From Microcaldota archaeon (lineage in GTDB: Archaea > Micrarchaeota > Micrarchaeia > Micrarchaeales > Micrarchaeaceae): DNA of 64,000 nucleotides. Under the pieces are notes generated by a model that saw nothing but the letters and a program-made list of their open reading frames with translations, had not been told where the DNA came from and did no database searches. Shown piece after piece: positions 48,657-58,361 of the stretch (position 1 is the stretch's first letter; the number at the start of each line of letters is the position of its first letter). The DNA lies in contig JAJZAJ010000002.1 of the NCBI GenBank assembly GCA_021799475.1, forward strand, positions 251,168-315,167, read 5' to 3'. The position numbers and the translations under genes are program-made.

Positions 48657-49070
48657 GTGTGGGTGCTCTCCACAGGGAGCATATTTGGTGATAATTTGGG
48701 TAAAGGAAGAGTATTCAGTCTATATGATGTGGAGCAGTTCCTCCGCGAAGCAGGGGCTAAAAAGATAAACGAGAAGGCTCTGGTAAGCTTGGAGCAGGAA
48801 CTGGAAGAAACAGCGGCGCGGCTCATCGACGAAGCGCAGATGTACGCAAGCTATGCGGGAAGAAACCTGCTGATAAACAAGGCAGATGTCAGTCTAGCGA
48901 GCAGACCCTCTTCATCTTCATCTCATACATGGAATAGGAAGCCGGCGCTTGCGACAGCGATATCGAGAAGGAAAGCGGCTATCATGAGGCGCGCGGCGCG
49001 GGCCGCATACGTAAAGCCAAGGCAAGGTGCAGTAATAAACTATGATAAGGAAAAGGATATCCTCTGCTGA
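48657..49070 (+). CDS. Histone-fold protein with basic C-terminal tail
   Basis: SLYDVEQFLREAGAKKINEKALVSLEQELEETAARLIDEAQMYASYAGRNLLINKADVSLAS = histone fold helices; TTG at 48696 is an alternative start. Confidence 0.72.
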   Translation: MWVLSTGSIFGDNLGKGRVFSLYDVEQFLREAGAKKINEKALVSLEQELEETAARLIDEAQMYASYAGRNLLINKADVSLASRPSSSSSHTWNRKPALATAISRRKAAIMRRAARAAYVKPRQGAVINYDKEKDILC

Positions 49071-49085
49071 GCGTTCGGAAACGGG

Positions 49086-50129
49086 TTAGAGCAGGTGCAT
49101 CCAGTGCATAGAGAATGCTAGCAGAACGAAGAGCGCTTCTGTAATCCACATGTAAAGCGATACCTCCCATTCCTTTGCCCTCTTCAGGTTCATGAAAAGG
49201 TGGCACCAACTGTATATCTTTTTCCCGTATGGAGGCGCCATTGTCCCATCCTTCTGCAGCTTTCCTAAATCCGTCACCTTAAACCTTTTCCTGAGGTGGA
49301 GCACGAACTCTATTATATACGGCAGGAATAGCACTATACCGAAGGCTTCCATATTGCCTACGACTATCGCAGCCACAAATGCAGCGCTCATTCCAAAATA
49401 GAGGCTGTCGCCGGGGAGTATTTTCGCGGGGAAGAAAGTGAATATCGCAAACGCAGCCAGCGCAGCCACCATTACCCCGGATATCAGCGCACCTAATTCG
49501 CTGCCATAGAGCAGGCTGTAAAGCAGGAGCCCCAGGAATATCACGAGACCGCTGCCAGTGGCTATCCCGTCAAATCCCCCGACCAGGTTGAATGCATTCG
49601 TAACGAAAATAACTGCAAGAGGGAGGATAAGCAGAGGGTAGAAAAGCCCGAAGTTGACAGGCCCTACTATGGGCAGGTTTATGGTAGAGATTCCTGCATT
49701 TATTGCAATAAGCGGTATCGCTCCGAACAGGGCGAAGAGCGGCTTCTGCCACTGTTTCAAACCCTTCCTTATATCCATCATATCTGTCGTCTTTACTGCT
49801 ACTTTCTTGACGTTGAGATCGTCAAGGAAACCCGCTATTGTCTCAAGCACCACTGCGAGGGTTACCGCAAAGAGCACCGTAAGCGACGCGGTCGGTATAT
49901 AAAGATTAAAGCTTGCTCCTGATGCATATGCCAGTATACCGATAACAAATCCGCATGCGACTGCGAACCCGCCGCTTGCTGTTATAATCGGTTTCCCTTT
50001 TTTGTTGTTGTCATAAGAGACAATTCCGGATTCAAAGAAATATGATTTTACAAAGTACACGGAAAGTATCGTTACGACGAATGATACCAGAGCCGGGACT
50101 ATTATAGTAAGATATGTTGTATATGCCAT
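49086..50129 (-). CDS. MraY/GPT-family glycosyl-1-phosphate transferase (AglH-like)
   Basis: FLDDLNVKK..., TNAFNLVGGFDGIATGSGLVIFLGL, multi-TM. Confidence 0.85.
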   Translation of the reverse strand: MAYTTYLTIIVPALVSFVVTILSVYFVKSYFFESGIVSYDNNKKGKPIITASGGFAVACGFVIGILAYASGASFNLYIPTASLTVLFAVTLAVVLETIAGFLDDLNVKKVAVKTTDMMDIRKGLKQWQKPLFALFGAIPLIAINAGISTINLPIVGPVNFGLFYPLLILPLAVIFVTNAFNLVGGFDGIATGSGLVIFLGLLLYSLLYGSELGALISGVMVAALAAFAIFTFFPAKILPGDSLYFGMSAAFVAAIVVGNMEAFGIVLFLPYIIEFVLHLRKRFKVTDLGKLQKDGTMAPPYGKKIYSWCHLFMNLKRAKEWEVSLYMWITEALFVLLAFSMHWMHLL

Positions 50130-50213
50130 GCCAATCCATTGCCTTTCCTGTTTTATCTGCCTTATTAAAGGAATCGCATATTATAAATATACTGTCTGAA
50201 GCAATTCTATCGC

Positions 50214-50287
50214 GCTCCCCTAGTATAACTTGGATAGAACGCGGGCTTGCGGAGCCTGTGATCCGGGTTCAAATCCCGGGGGGAGCG
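50214..50287 (+). tRNA. tRNA-Arg (GCG)
   Basis: Acceptor gctcccc/ggggagc, anticodon loop ttGCGga, T-arm ccgggTTCAAATcccgg. Confidence 0.9.
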
Positions 50288-50416
50288 ATCCATTCTGGAA
50301 CATTTTGTCGTCGAGATGCAGTTTTCAGTAAAAGTTCTGTCATCGAAAAATATTGGGTTATGTTCTCCATTTTTTCACTTTATTGAAAGAAGTAAAACAT
50401 GAATCGGAGTGAAATG

Positions 50417-51694
50417 TCATTTATCATCCGTGTGTAGCAACATCCATTTCCAAGTTGGAATCACCCTTATCAATTTCCCCCTAATCTTTATCTCACGTTC
50501 CTCATCGAATGTCAGTATCACCAACTTGTCGCAACGCAGATTAACGGATGCTCTTATAAGCGCCTCTGTTTCTCTCGTGTACGTTTCCTGCTCCTTAATG
50601 GAATAACTAACCTGTATTAACTCCTTTACTGTGTCTTTCTCTTCAATAACAAAATCGACCTCATTAGCCTGCGTTGCATAATAAGATATCCGTTTCTTCC
50701 TTCTAAGCAACTCTACAAATACTTGATTCTCCAATTTCTTCGAAAAGTCCACGCTTGCAATTTCGAGCAATCCAGAATCTGAAACATATAATTTCTGCTT
50801 TGTATTTCTTTCCTTGGGTTTTTTCGAATAGCGTTGGAGTAAGAAAAAAAGAAAAACGCTTTGCGCATATGTCAAATAATTCAATGTAGTCTGCGAGGAA
50901 ACTTTCAAGCCTTGCTCTGAAAACCATTCTGCAAGTTTCGCTGCTGATATAACCCTACAGGATGAGCCTAACATGCTGTTTATGGCAGCCTTTAAGATTG
51001 CAGTTTTTCTTATTTTGTATTTGTCTATGATATCCTTTTGCAGCACGGTTTCATACAACTCTCTTAGGATAATTGCTTTCTCATCGTCAGTATCAGATGC
51101 AACGGCAAGAGGATATCCCCCGAAATTTATAAAGTCGCTAAAGTATCTGAGAAGTTTACCAGCGGCGGGTGCATCTAAGTATTTTCGGTAATCTAGATTT
51201 TTAGCGGAGCAGTATTCCTTGAATGAAAAAGGCAGCACCAGCAGGTTCATTGCCCTGCCTCTTAGCTCTTGAGGCAGATTACTTGTGGATAGCTCTGACG
51301 TTGAACCAGAGATTATAATATGATAGCGATGCTCGTCAAACAGGGTACGTAGCCAACGCCCCCAGCTCGGGAAGTTTTGTATCTCATCTATAAACAAGTA
51401 CATGTCCTTGTCTGGCTCAGGATTGTAGATCTTGAATATTGACTTCTCTATCTCATCAAGGTCATCAGGTTTTATGCCTTCAAAGTCTATGTCCTCTCCG
51501 TTTATGAATATCTTGTTGTTATCAGGAAGATCTAGGGCATTCTTCTGCTGCAGCATCAGATAGGTCTTGCCTGCCCTTCGAGGTCCGATTATGGCGCTTA
51601 TAAAGTTACCTTTTATCGAAGGCACCTGCCTGGCAATCATGTTCAGTTTTTTACCGTAGTTCCTGTACCGCATTATGGCGTTATCTATGTTCAT
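50417..51694 (-). CDS. AAA ATPase with DUF4143-type C-terminal domain
   Basis: ISAIIGPRRAGKTYLMLQQ Walker A; DMYLFIDEIQNFPSWGRWLRTLFDE; C-terminal ANEVDFVIEEKDTVKELIQVSYSI. Confidence 0.88.
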   Translation of the reverse strand: MNIDNAIMRYRNYGKKLNMIARQVPSIKGNFISAIIGPRRAGKTYLMLQQKNALDLPDNNKIFINGEDIDFEGIKPDDLDEIEKSIFKIYNPEPDKDMYLFIDEIQNFPSWGRWLRTLFDEHRYHIIISGSTSELSTSNLPQELRGRAMNLLVLPFSFKEYCSAKNLDYRKYLDAPAAGKLLRYFSDFINFGGYPLAVASDTDDEKAIILRELYETVLQKDIIDKYKIRKTAILKAAINSMLGSSCRVISAAKLAEWFSEQGLKVSSQTTLNYLTYAQSVFLFFLLQRYSKKPKERNTKQKLYVSDSGLLEIASVDFSKKLENQVFVELLRRKKRISYYATQANEVDFVIEEKDTVKELIQVSYSIKEQETYTRETEALIRASVNLRCDKLVILTFDEEREIKIRGKLIRVIPTWKWMLLHTDDK

Positions 51695-51827
51695 ATGTCA
51701 AATATTGCACCGAAAGGTATTTAATATTATCTATTAGTAGTTGACTATTAAATAATAATAATCAAATAGCACTTTATTAGATAAAACAGCCTTTTTACTA
51801 AATCTATACTCTAGCTATAATTTAGTA

Positions 51828-52022
51828 ATGACGAACGTCGATGGACCACGTGTCGGCTACATTATATCCGATAATGCAGCACTCTACAATAATCCATTTT
51901 ATCTTTTTGAGAGCGATAGGCTGCTCCGCAACTTAAGCGCCGAGGATGTCAGCAAGACCTTCGAGAAGCACATAGATCCGGAAAACTCTTTGGTGTTCAT
52001 CACATTGCCCGAAACGCAATGA
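51828..52022 (+). CDS. Small hypothetical protein, overlapping the next ORF by 4 nt
   Basis: 64 aa, ATGA overlap with the 52019 ORF. Confidence 0.45.
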   Translation: MTNVDGPRVGYIISDNAALYNNPFYLFESDRLLRNLSAEDVSKTFEKHIDPENSLVFITLPETQ

Positions 52023-52633
52023 GTTTAAATCCCTGTGCCTTATTCTCTATCATGGAAGCAGCCTTGGTAATGCTCAAGAGACAGCATGGAATCAATGATG
52101 TCTACATATACAGGGATGTCGGCAGGATGCAGTGCCTATTCTCGGACATTTTCATAGGGTTCGACAGGCTAGAATGCGTCAGGCGGATGTTCGGCAAGGA
52201 AACGTTACCGATACTGACAAACCTTGATGTCAGGATATTTGACGGAGAAGGCTACATGTGGGTTGATCCGGACCATGCGGCGCTGATGGTGAACCGGCAT
52301 TATCTGGAAAACGGGTCAAAGAGAGATATCTATCTTGACGCGATACATGAGCTTGTCCATGTAAGACAGCTTCTTGAAGGAAAACAGCTATTCGATGAGC
52401 GCTACAAGTACGTAAACCGCCCAACAGAGATAGAGGCGTATAAAATAGCCGTAAAGGAGGGCAGGCGCATAGGGATGAACAAAGAGGAGCTTGAGGAATA
52501 CTTAAAAGTAGACTGGATCAGCAAAGAGGAGCTTGAAAGGCTGTGTATCAATGTAGGGCTGGAAAAGCAGATCCGGAAGAAGCCAACAAAGAAAAAGAAG
52601 ATTAAAATGCAGAAGAAAAAGAAGGTAAAATAA
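52019..52633 (+). CDS. Putative zinc metallopeptidase-like protein (HExxH), hypothetical
   Basis: DAIHELVHVRQLLEGK with downstream RPTEIEAYK; Lys-rich C-terminus. Confidence 0.6.
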   Translation: MSLNPCALFSIMEAALVMLKRQHGINDVYIYRDVGRMQCLFSDIFIGFDRLECVRRMFGKETLPILTNLDVRIFDGEGYMWVDPDHAALMVNRHYLENGSKRDIYLDAIHELVHVRQLLEGKQLFDERYKYVNRPTEIEAYKIAVKEGRRIGMNKEELEEYLKVDWISKEELERLCINVGLEKQIRKKPTKKKKIKMQKKKKVK

Positions 52634-52714
52634 AATCAAGAGATGCAGAAGGAAAATAGGAGACAAGTAGAGGATAAGTAAAGGATAACTTGATAAAAGG
52701 ATAGAGGTTAGAAA

Positions 52715-54157
52715 ATGACCGGATTTAAGAAAGTGACAGATTTTGCTTGGGAGGTAGCCAGAGATAAAGAGAGCGGGATGAATGCTCCCATAAGGCTATA
52801 CGCGAATGAAGCAATAAAAGACATGGTTGAAAGAGACAGGACATTGGGGCAGGCGATGAACGCAGCAAAACTCCCTTCAATAGTCGGTCCTATGCTCTTA
52901 ATGCCTGATGCACATGAAGGGTATTCTTTCCCAATAGGAGGAGTGGCCGCATTCGATGCAGATAAAGGGATAGTATCACCCGGTGCTGTCGGTTACGACA
53001 TAAACTGCTCAGTCAGGGTTATAAAGACAGACTTGACGGAAAAAGATTTGCGGCCAAAGCTGCCGGAACTGATGGACAGGATGTTCAAGAACGTCCCGAG
53101 CGGAGTGGGCAGCAAGAATAACCTGGGCTTCACGATCAAGGATCTTGACAGGATCGCTGCAGAAGGAGTGGATTACATAGTGAGGAAGGGATTCGGAATG
53201 ATGGAAGATGCAGAACTGATGGAGGAGAAAGGCTGCATGGCCGGAGCCGATCCCGCGAAAGTGAGCGACTTCGCGAAGAAGAGAGGGATGCAGCAGCTCG
53301 GCACCATGGGAGCAGGTAACCACTTCGCAGAGGTGCAGAAAATAGACAAGATTCTTGACAGAGGTATTGCAAAAGCTTACGGGCTTGAAGAGGGAAATGT
53401 CGTGATAATGCTGCACAGCGGCTCGCGCGGCTATGGCCACCAGGTATGCAGTGATTACTTGAGAGTATGCAGTGACTGGCAGCGGAAGCGCGGAATAAAA
53501 ATGTCTGACCCGGGGCTAGTCTACGCCGAAACAGGCAGCAAGGAAGCAGATGATTATCTGGCTGCGATGCGCGCGGCGGTCAACTTCGCGTTCTGCAACC
53601 ATGAGATAATGACGCACTTCATAAGGAAGAGCTTTGAGGAAACGTTCCACAAAAGCGCAGATGCTCTCGGCATGGACCTGCTTTATCACTTGTCGCATAA
53701 TATTGTGAAGCTCGAAGAGCATAATGCTGATGGAAAGAGGGTTAAGGTCTATGTCCATAGGAAGGGGGCGACGAGGGCGTTCGGGCCTGGCAGCAGGGAT
53801 GTTCCGAGCGTTTACAGGAATGCCGGACAGCCGGTATTGATACCCGGGAGCATGGGAACTGCAAGCTACATACTTGCTGGAAGAAAAGAGAGCATGACTG
53901 AAACATTCGGCTCCTCGTGCCATGGAGCGGGTAGGGTGATGTCAAGGCACCAGGCGCTGAGGGATTTCACATCGGAAAAGACGCTTGGCATTATGGAGAG
54001 CAAGAACATACAGCTCAGGGTGCGCAGCAAGAAGCTTGTAAGCGAGGAGGCTGAATGGGCCTATAAGGATGTGGATGAGGTCGTCAAGAGCATAGAAGGC
54101 GCAAAGATATCTACCGCTGTGGCAAGGCTGGTGCCGATGGGAGTTGCAAAGGGATGA
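52715..54157 (+). CDS. rtcB: RNA-splicing ligase RtcB
   Basis: MPDAHEGYSFPIGGVAAFD, GAVGYDINCSVR, GAGNHFAEVQ, HSGSRGYGHQV, GSMGTASYILAG, SCHGAGR. Confidence 0.97.
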   Translation: MTGFKKVTDFAWEVARDKESGMNAPIRLYANEAIKDMVERDRTLGQAMNAAKLPSIVGPMLLMPDAHEGYSFPIGGVAAFDADKGIVSPGAVGYDINCSVRVIKTDLTEKDLRPKLPELMDRMFKNVPSGVGSKNNLGFTIKDLDRIAAEGVDYIVRKGFGMMEDAELMEEKGCMAGADPAKVSDFAKKRGMQQLGTMGAGNHFAEVQKIDKILDRGIAKAYGLEEGNVVIMLHSGSRGYGHQVCSDYLRVCSDWQRKRGIKMSDPGLVYAETGSKEADDYLAAMRAAVNFAFCNHEIMTHFIRKSFEETFHKSADALGMDLLYHLSHNIVKLEEHNADGKRVKVYVHRKGATRAFGPGSRDVPSVYRNAGQPVLIPGSMGTASYILAGRKESMTETFGSSCHGAGRVMSRHQALRDFTSEKTLGIMESKNIQLRVRSKKLVSEEAEWAYKDVDEVVKSIEGAKISTAVARLVPMGVAKG

Positions 54158-54656
54158 GGTATTTTGTATGATTAGGGCGAAGGGACTGGTCAGGTTAGGA
54201 AATACAAAACATAAGGGGAAAGGAGTATTCGCTAAGATTGATATAAAGAAGGGCACAGCTATATTGGAATTCGCCGGCAAAGTTGTAGACAGGAAGTGGC
54301 TCGAGGAAAAGAACAGCTTGCGCATAGAAAACCATTCCATGCAGATAGGCCCTAATAAGTTCTTTGGACCTTCAAAAAAGATTGATGATTACATAAATCA
54401 TTCCTGCAACCCGAACTGCTACGTAGAAATAAAAGGCCGGAGAGTGATGCTTGTCTCATTGAGAAACCTGAAACAGGGCGAGGAACTCAATTGGGACTAT
54501 TCGACGACAATATGGCATGATGGGTGGACAATGCGCTGCCATTGCGGCAGCAAAAACTGCCGGCACATTATAGGCAACTTCAGCTATCTGCCGGAAAAGA
54601 CGAAGAAGAAATATATCAGGCTCGGAATGGTACCGAAGTACGCGCAGAGACCTTGA
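54144..54656 (+). CDS. SET-domain protein (putative protein lysine methyltransferase)
   Basis: GKGVFAKIDIKKGTAILEFAGKV...DDYINHSCNPNCYVEIKG...LKQGEELNWDYS...CHCGSKNCRHIIG. Confidence 0.9.
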   Translation: MQRDEVFCMIRAKGLVRLGNTKHKGKGVFAKIDIKKGTAILEFAGKVVDRKWLEEKNSLRIENHSMQIGPNKFFGPSKKIDDYINHSCNPNCYVEIKGRRVMLVSLRNLKQGEELNWDYSTTIWHDGWTMRCHCGSKNCRHIIGNFSYLPEKTKKKYIRLGMVPKYAQRP

Positions 54657-54924
54657 GAAGCAGTACCGTTGAGCATTGGTATTTACGGAGACATGGGCCG
54701 AACCGCCATTATACCCGGAAACCGAGGGACCGCGAACTACACCAATATTACGCTGTATTATAGCAGACCTTGAAAGCCTTACAACTTAACCTCGCCACTT
54801 TTGGTAGCGCAGTCTATAACCTCTTTCTCTAAACCGATTCGCCAAACCGGCTTTTACCGGCATATATTGAGGTTTTTACCTCTCAAGCAAACCCAGGTAA
54901 AATGAGTTGCCTTCAATATAATAT

Positions 54925-55569
54925 TTAAAGGCTGTCCAGAACCTCTTCGATTGCGTCAATCGTTTCAGGCTTCTGGTGCTTTCTCAGCTCTACGACCTGC
55001 TTCTTTGCCTTCCTGAGCAGATGAGCTGGAACATTAGGCTGTGTGTTGTTTTTATGCGCGATCGCTTCGCGGTCGGTAGGCATGCCAACCACCATCGGAG
55101 CGACATCACGAAGTACGCTGCCGGCAAGCAGGACGAAACGCCAGCCATAGCCGGCGGCGTAGTCGTCCGAAAGGACGTAGAACGACAGCGGCTGTTCTCC
55201 AGGCCTAACACAAACCTCCTGTTCTACTGAGAGCTTTTCCTCCTTTCCAATTTCCCTCTCTCTCAGCTCGCCTTTTTTGTCAATTGTGAATATTCCGCCC
55301 TCTTCCATGTCCTGTCCAGCAAGCCAGAACCACTTTCCTTTCAGGAAGTTCTTAAGCTTCTCGTCCTTCATTAGAAGAAGTAGAATTGCCTGGCGAGTCA
55401 ATGGCCGCAGGTTTGCATCATCCAAGAGCTTCATCGATTTAAGATAACTCGCTCCGTTTGAAGGTTCCAGTACATACAATATGGCACCAGTATCTCCTAC
55501 TACGGGTTTAAAGCCGCCGTATCTTGTCTCTGATGCTTGTGGAGCCATCTTCGTAATATTTCTTGTCAT
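54925..55569 (-). CDS. Hypothetical protein
   Basis: 214 aa uninterrupted ORF, no recognised family. Confidence 0.5.
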   Translation of the reverse strand: MTRNITKMAPQASETRYGGFKPVVGDTGAILYVLEPSNGASYLKSMKLLDDANLRPLTRQAILLLLMKDEKLKNFLKGKWFWLAGQDMEEGGIFTIDKKGELREREIGKEEKLSVEQEVCVRPGEQPLSFYVLSDDYAAGYGWRFVLLAGSVLRDVAPMVVGMPTDREAIAHKNNTQPNVPAHLLRKAKKQVVELRKHQKPETIDAIEEVLDSL

Positions 55570-55779
55570 TTAATCACAGTAATAAGCAACGTAATTTCAA
55601 ATATATAAACACAGTGTTAAGTAAAATTTTGGAGGAATGTTTGTGGTTTTGTAAAGTTGCGGGATGTTGGGTCGCTTTCCAAAATAGTCGTTCGGTAATG
55701 TCGGTGAAAACGGATAGTATTCTTGGAAAAGGCAGAGTGAGGAAGTTGTGTCACTCCACTGGGCTGCAATAATCTAACA

Positions 55780-57042
55780 TTACGATTTATGCATTACCCT
55801 GTGCGGCTTTGGCGGCACAGTGAAGAGCGATAGTTTTACGATATGCCTTCTTACTGTTGCGTAGTATATCGCAAGAACGACCCCTATTGGGATCGCACCG
55901 ATTATTATCGTGAAGGACGGTCCAACCAGCACATACAGTATTCCTGCAAGCAGCGGACCGACGGCCCAGCCGATTTCGCTAGTCAGGTCTACTATACCGG
56001 ATACCAGTCCATCCTGGTTATGGTTCCTATCAAGATGGTGCATCCATACCCATAATGGGATGGAGGCTATTTCGTTGCCGGTTGAAGATAGCACAGCGAA
56101 CAGTATGAACAGGATGCCGAAGTTGGTGCCCAACAGGAATCCTGAAATGGCGAATACTACCAAACCGATGAAGACTAGTCCCTTGAGGGATTTGTTCTTC
56201 ACTTTCTTTGCCAGATACGAGCCTACGACTATTGATGTGAAGTCGAATGTCGCCAGACCCGCGGTCAGCAGGGTCCCGTTGTAAAGCGCCGATGCAATTA
56301 TAAGCGGGAGGACGAACCATACTATCCCGTAGAAGATGCCGGATACGCACTCGAGCAGCATGAGCAGGGTGCTTGCAGGCGTGAGCCGTTTTATCGCAGA
56401 CGATATGTTCGCTAAAAGATAGCTTCTCTGCTTGTGGGTGTTCATATGGGGAGAGGTCTTCCGTGTTATTATTTTCCTGTCTTTCGGAGCCAGGAAGATT
56501 GATACCATCGCTATAACCAACGCACCACCGAGCAGCAGCGCGAGGACCGGACCCGGCGCGTTTACCGTGAAAGCAAGGAGCATGGTGCCTGCTACTATTC
56601 CGATAGCGCCGAACACGTGGAGGTAGGAGAAGAACTTAATTGAATTACTCTTGGAAGCATGAGACAGTACGTAAGCAGTGCCGCCTGGAGTGTAGAACAG
56701 CCATCCGAAATCGACGAGGAAGATGCTTAATATCAGGGTATAGATGTTTATGCCGTAGAAATACAGCATGACTCCTATTATCGCTCCCAGCGTGCCAACC
56801 ATCAGCATCGTTTTATAGCCGAACCTGTCGAGCAGTTTCCCTGCAGGAATATCGAGGATTATCTGGAGGGATGTGGAAACGAACATTATTGCCCCTACAA
56901 CCCAAATTGGCATGACCCTCGCTCCGAGGACTGGCAGTAAAGTGTACTGGAGCCCGGCGCCCAGCTTGAAGAATACCAAAAAGAGCCAGAAGAAGAGATA
57001 CTTCGAAACTACGGATATTCTTCTAGCCGGTGTTGATGCCAT
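55780..57042 (-). CDS. Major facilitator superfamily transporter
   Basis: About 12 TM helices; DIPAGKLLDRFGYKTMLMVGTLGAIIG MFS motif A-like. Confidence 0.85.
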   Translation of the reverse strand: MASTPARRISVVSKYLFFWLFLVFFKLGAGLQYTLLPVLGARVMPIWVVGAIMFVSTSLQIILDIPAGKLLDRFGYKTMLMVGTLGAIIGVMLYFYGINIYTLILSIFLVDFGWLFYTPGGTAYVLSHASKSNSIKFFSYLHVFGAIGIVAGTMLLAFTVNAPGPVLALLLGGALVIAMVSIFLAPKDRKIITRKTSPHMNTHKQRSYLLANISSAIKRLTPASTLLMLLECVSGIFYGIVWFVLPLIIASALYNGTLLTAGLATFDFTSIVVGSYLAKKVKNKSLKGLVFIGLVVFAISGFLLGTNFGILFILFAVLSSTGNEIASIPLWVWMHHLDRNHNQDGLVSGIVDLTSEIGWAVGPLLAGILYVLVGPSFTIIIGAIPIGVVLAIYYATVRRHIVKLSLFTVPPKPHRVMHKS

Positions 57043-57071
57043 GCAACTCTATATGCAAACAAGCTTTAAGC

Positions 57072-57323
57072 TTACTTCTCCATGCCTGGTCCTGTGACTA
57101 TTATAGTTTCGGCAACGCTCTTTACCCTGTCGTACTTCACGCTGTTCTTCTGCAGCATTCCTGCCGTCTTGGTGGTCCTTACAAGCTCCTCCATCTTGGT
57201 AAGAAGCAGGTTTGCGACTCTTTTTTCCTCAAGATCTACAATAACTTCCTCCACCATCCCGACCACCTGACCGGTATTGGTTATTATCTTCTTCCCATAT
57301 AGCTCCGACACCATTATTGTCAT
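57072..57323 (-). CDS. PRC-barrel domain protein
   Basis: VSELYGKKIITNTGQVVGMVEEVIVDLEEKRVANLLL. Confidence 0.85.
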   Translation of the reverse strand: MTIMVSELYGKKIITNTGQVVGMVEEVIVDLEEKRVANLLLTKMEELVRTTKTAGMLQKNSVKYDRVKSVAETIIVTGPGMEK

Positions 57324-57332
57324 AATATCGCC

Positions 57333-57905
57333 TTATCTTATGCACAATATCCTTTTCGATGCGAATATTCTTATAACATGCTCCTTGATCTCGGAAGCGA
57401 AGGAGGTTTTGCCGTTCCTCATTTCCGACAGCTCCTCATCACAAAAAAGCATTGTGCTGTTATCAATCAGGTACTGCAGGTAATCGTCAGTCAGATGGTA
57501 GCCTTTTGCCGCACATGCGGCACATGAATATATAGGAAGCACGGAAATTGCTGCCGTGTCTCTTTTCATCACTTCGTTCCGCCCGCATGATGGGCATGGC
57601 TTCTTAAGTTTTATCTCCTCGAATTCCTTTTCTCCAGTTACTGCTATTCTCTCCTCCATAATGAATTGGTTAAGCAGTTCTTGTATGCTACGGCCGCTTT
57701 TGCCCTGAGGGCCTCTGAAACGCTTTTGCCTTATAATCCCTCCTTCCTCATTGAAAACTGACTCTATGATAGAGAGACCGACCCGTTCCCACTGTACGGT
57801 TTTCCTGCCGCTTTTGCTGAAAAACTCGAGCTGCACTCTCCCGTCGGTGCTTATCCCGACGGTACCGGATGCGTCCCAAACATTGCTGCTGTCATCGGCG
57901 GGCAA
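57333..57905 (-). CDS. Hypothetical protein with zinc-ribbon-like CxxC pairs
   Basis: KPCPSCGRNEVMKRDTAAISVLPIYSCAACAAKGYHLTDDYLQYL. Confidence 0.6.
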   Translation of the reverse strand: MPADDSSNVWDASGTVGISTDGRVQLEFFSKSGRKTVQWERVGLSIIESVFNEEGGIIRQKRFRGPQGKSGRSIQELLNQFIMEERIAVTGEKEFEEIKLKKPCPSCGRNEVMKRDTAAISVLPIYSCAACAAKGYHLTDDYLQYLIDNSTMLFCDEELSEMRNGKTSFASEIKEHVIRIFASKRILCIR

Positions 57906-58115
57906 TCAGTCACCGAACTTCAATCTGTAAGTGTCTATGTCTTCCTCCGTTACGATGCTCCTTCCCTCCTTCTTCGCTTTCTTTACCGCGTGCTTAGCTA
58001 TCATGGCGGCTTTTTTCTCCAGTATTTTTGCGATTGCAGCGGCAGCCTCGCTGCTCATTCTTATGTCGGAATGGCTCTTAGCCATCTTCCTGACAAGAGC
58101 ATTTGATATCTTCAT
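57906..58115 (-). CDS. Archaeal histone (HMf-like, tail-less)
   Basis: RMSSEAAAAIAKILEKKAAMIAKHAVKKAKKEGRSIVTEEDIDTYRLKFGD histone fold. Confidence 0.88.
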   Translation of the reverse strand: MKISNALVRKMAKSHSDIRMSSEAAAAIAKILEKKAAMIAKHAVKKAKKEGRSIVTEEDIDTYRLKFGD

Positions 58116-58280
58116 GCAACCACAGAGACTGCAGGATCAGCACTCAAGATCATCGTCATAGCGGAAAGCTCAGCGTAGTGCATTGTCATCACGATAGATT
58201 ATATCATTCGAAACAATAAAAAGCTATCCATCATGAGAGCGCTCGATACGGTATGGCGGTGCAGCGGGGCTCTTTTTACA

Positions 58281-58360
58281 CTGGTTCTTTCTGCACTAGT
58301 TATTTCTGCACTAGTTCTTTCTGCACTAGTTATTTCTGCACTAGTTATTTCTGCACTAGT
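58281..58360. repeat. 15-bp tandem repeat, about 5 copies (ttMtttctgcactag)
   Basis: Direct reading: ttctttctgcactag ttatttctgcactag ttctttctgcactag ttatttctgcactag ttatttctgcactag. Confidence 0.95.
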
Positions 58361-58361
58361 A

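Noticed and set aside
52715-54157. Intein in RtcB
   Set aside because: RtcB motifs are contiguous and length (480 aa) is normal; inteins are known in other RtcBs but not here.
58281-58360. Possible CRISPR array
   Set aside because: Units are contiguous 15-mers with no spacers; this is a minisatellite.
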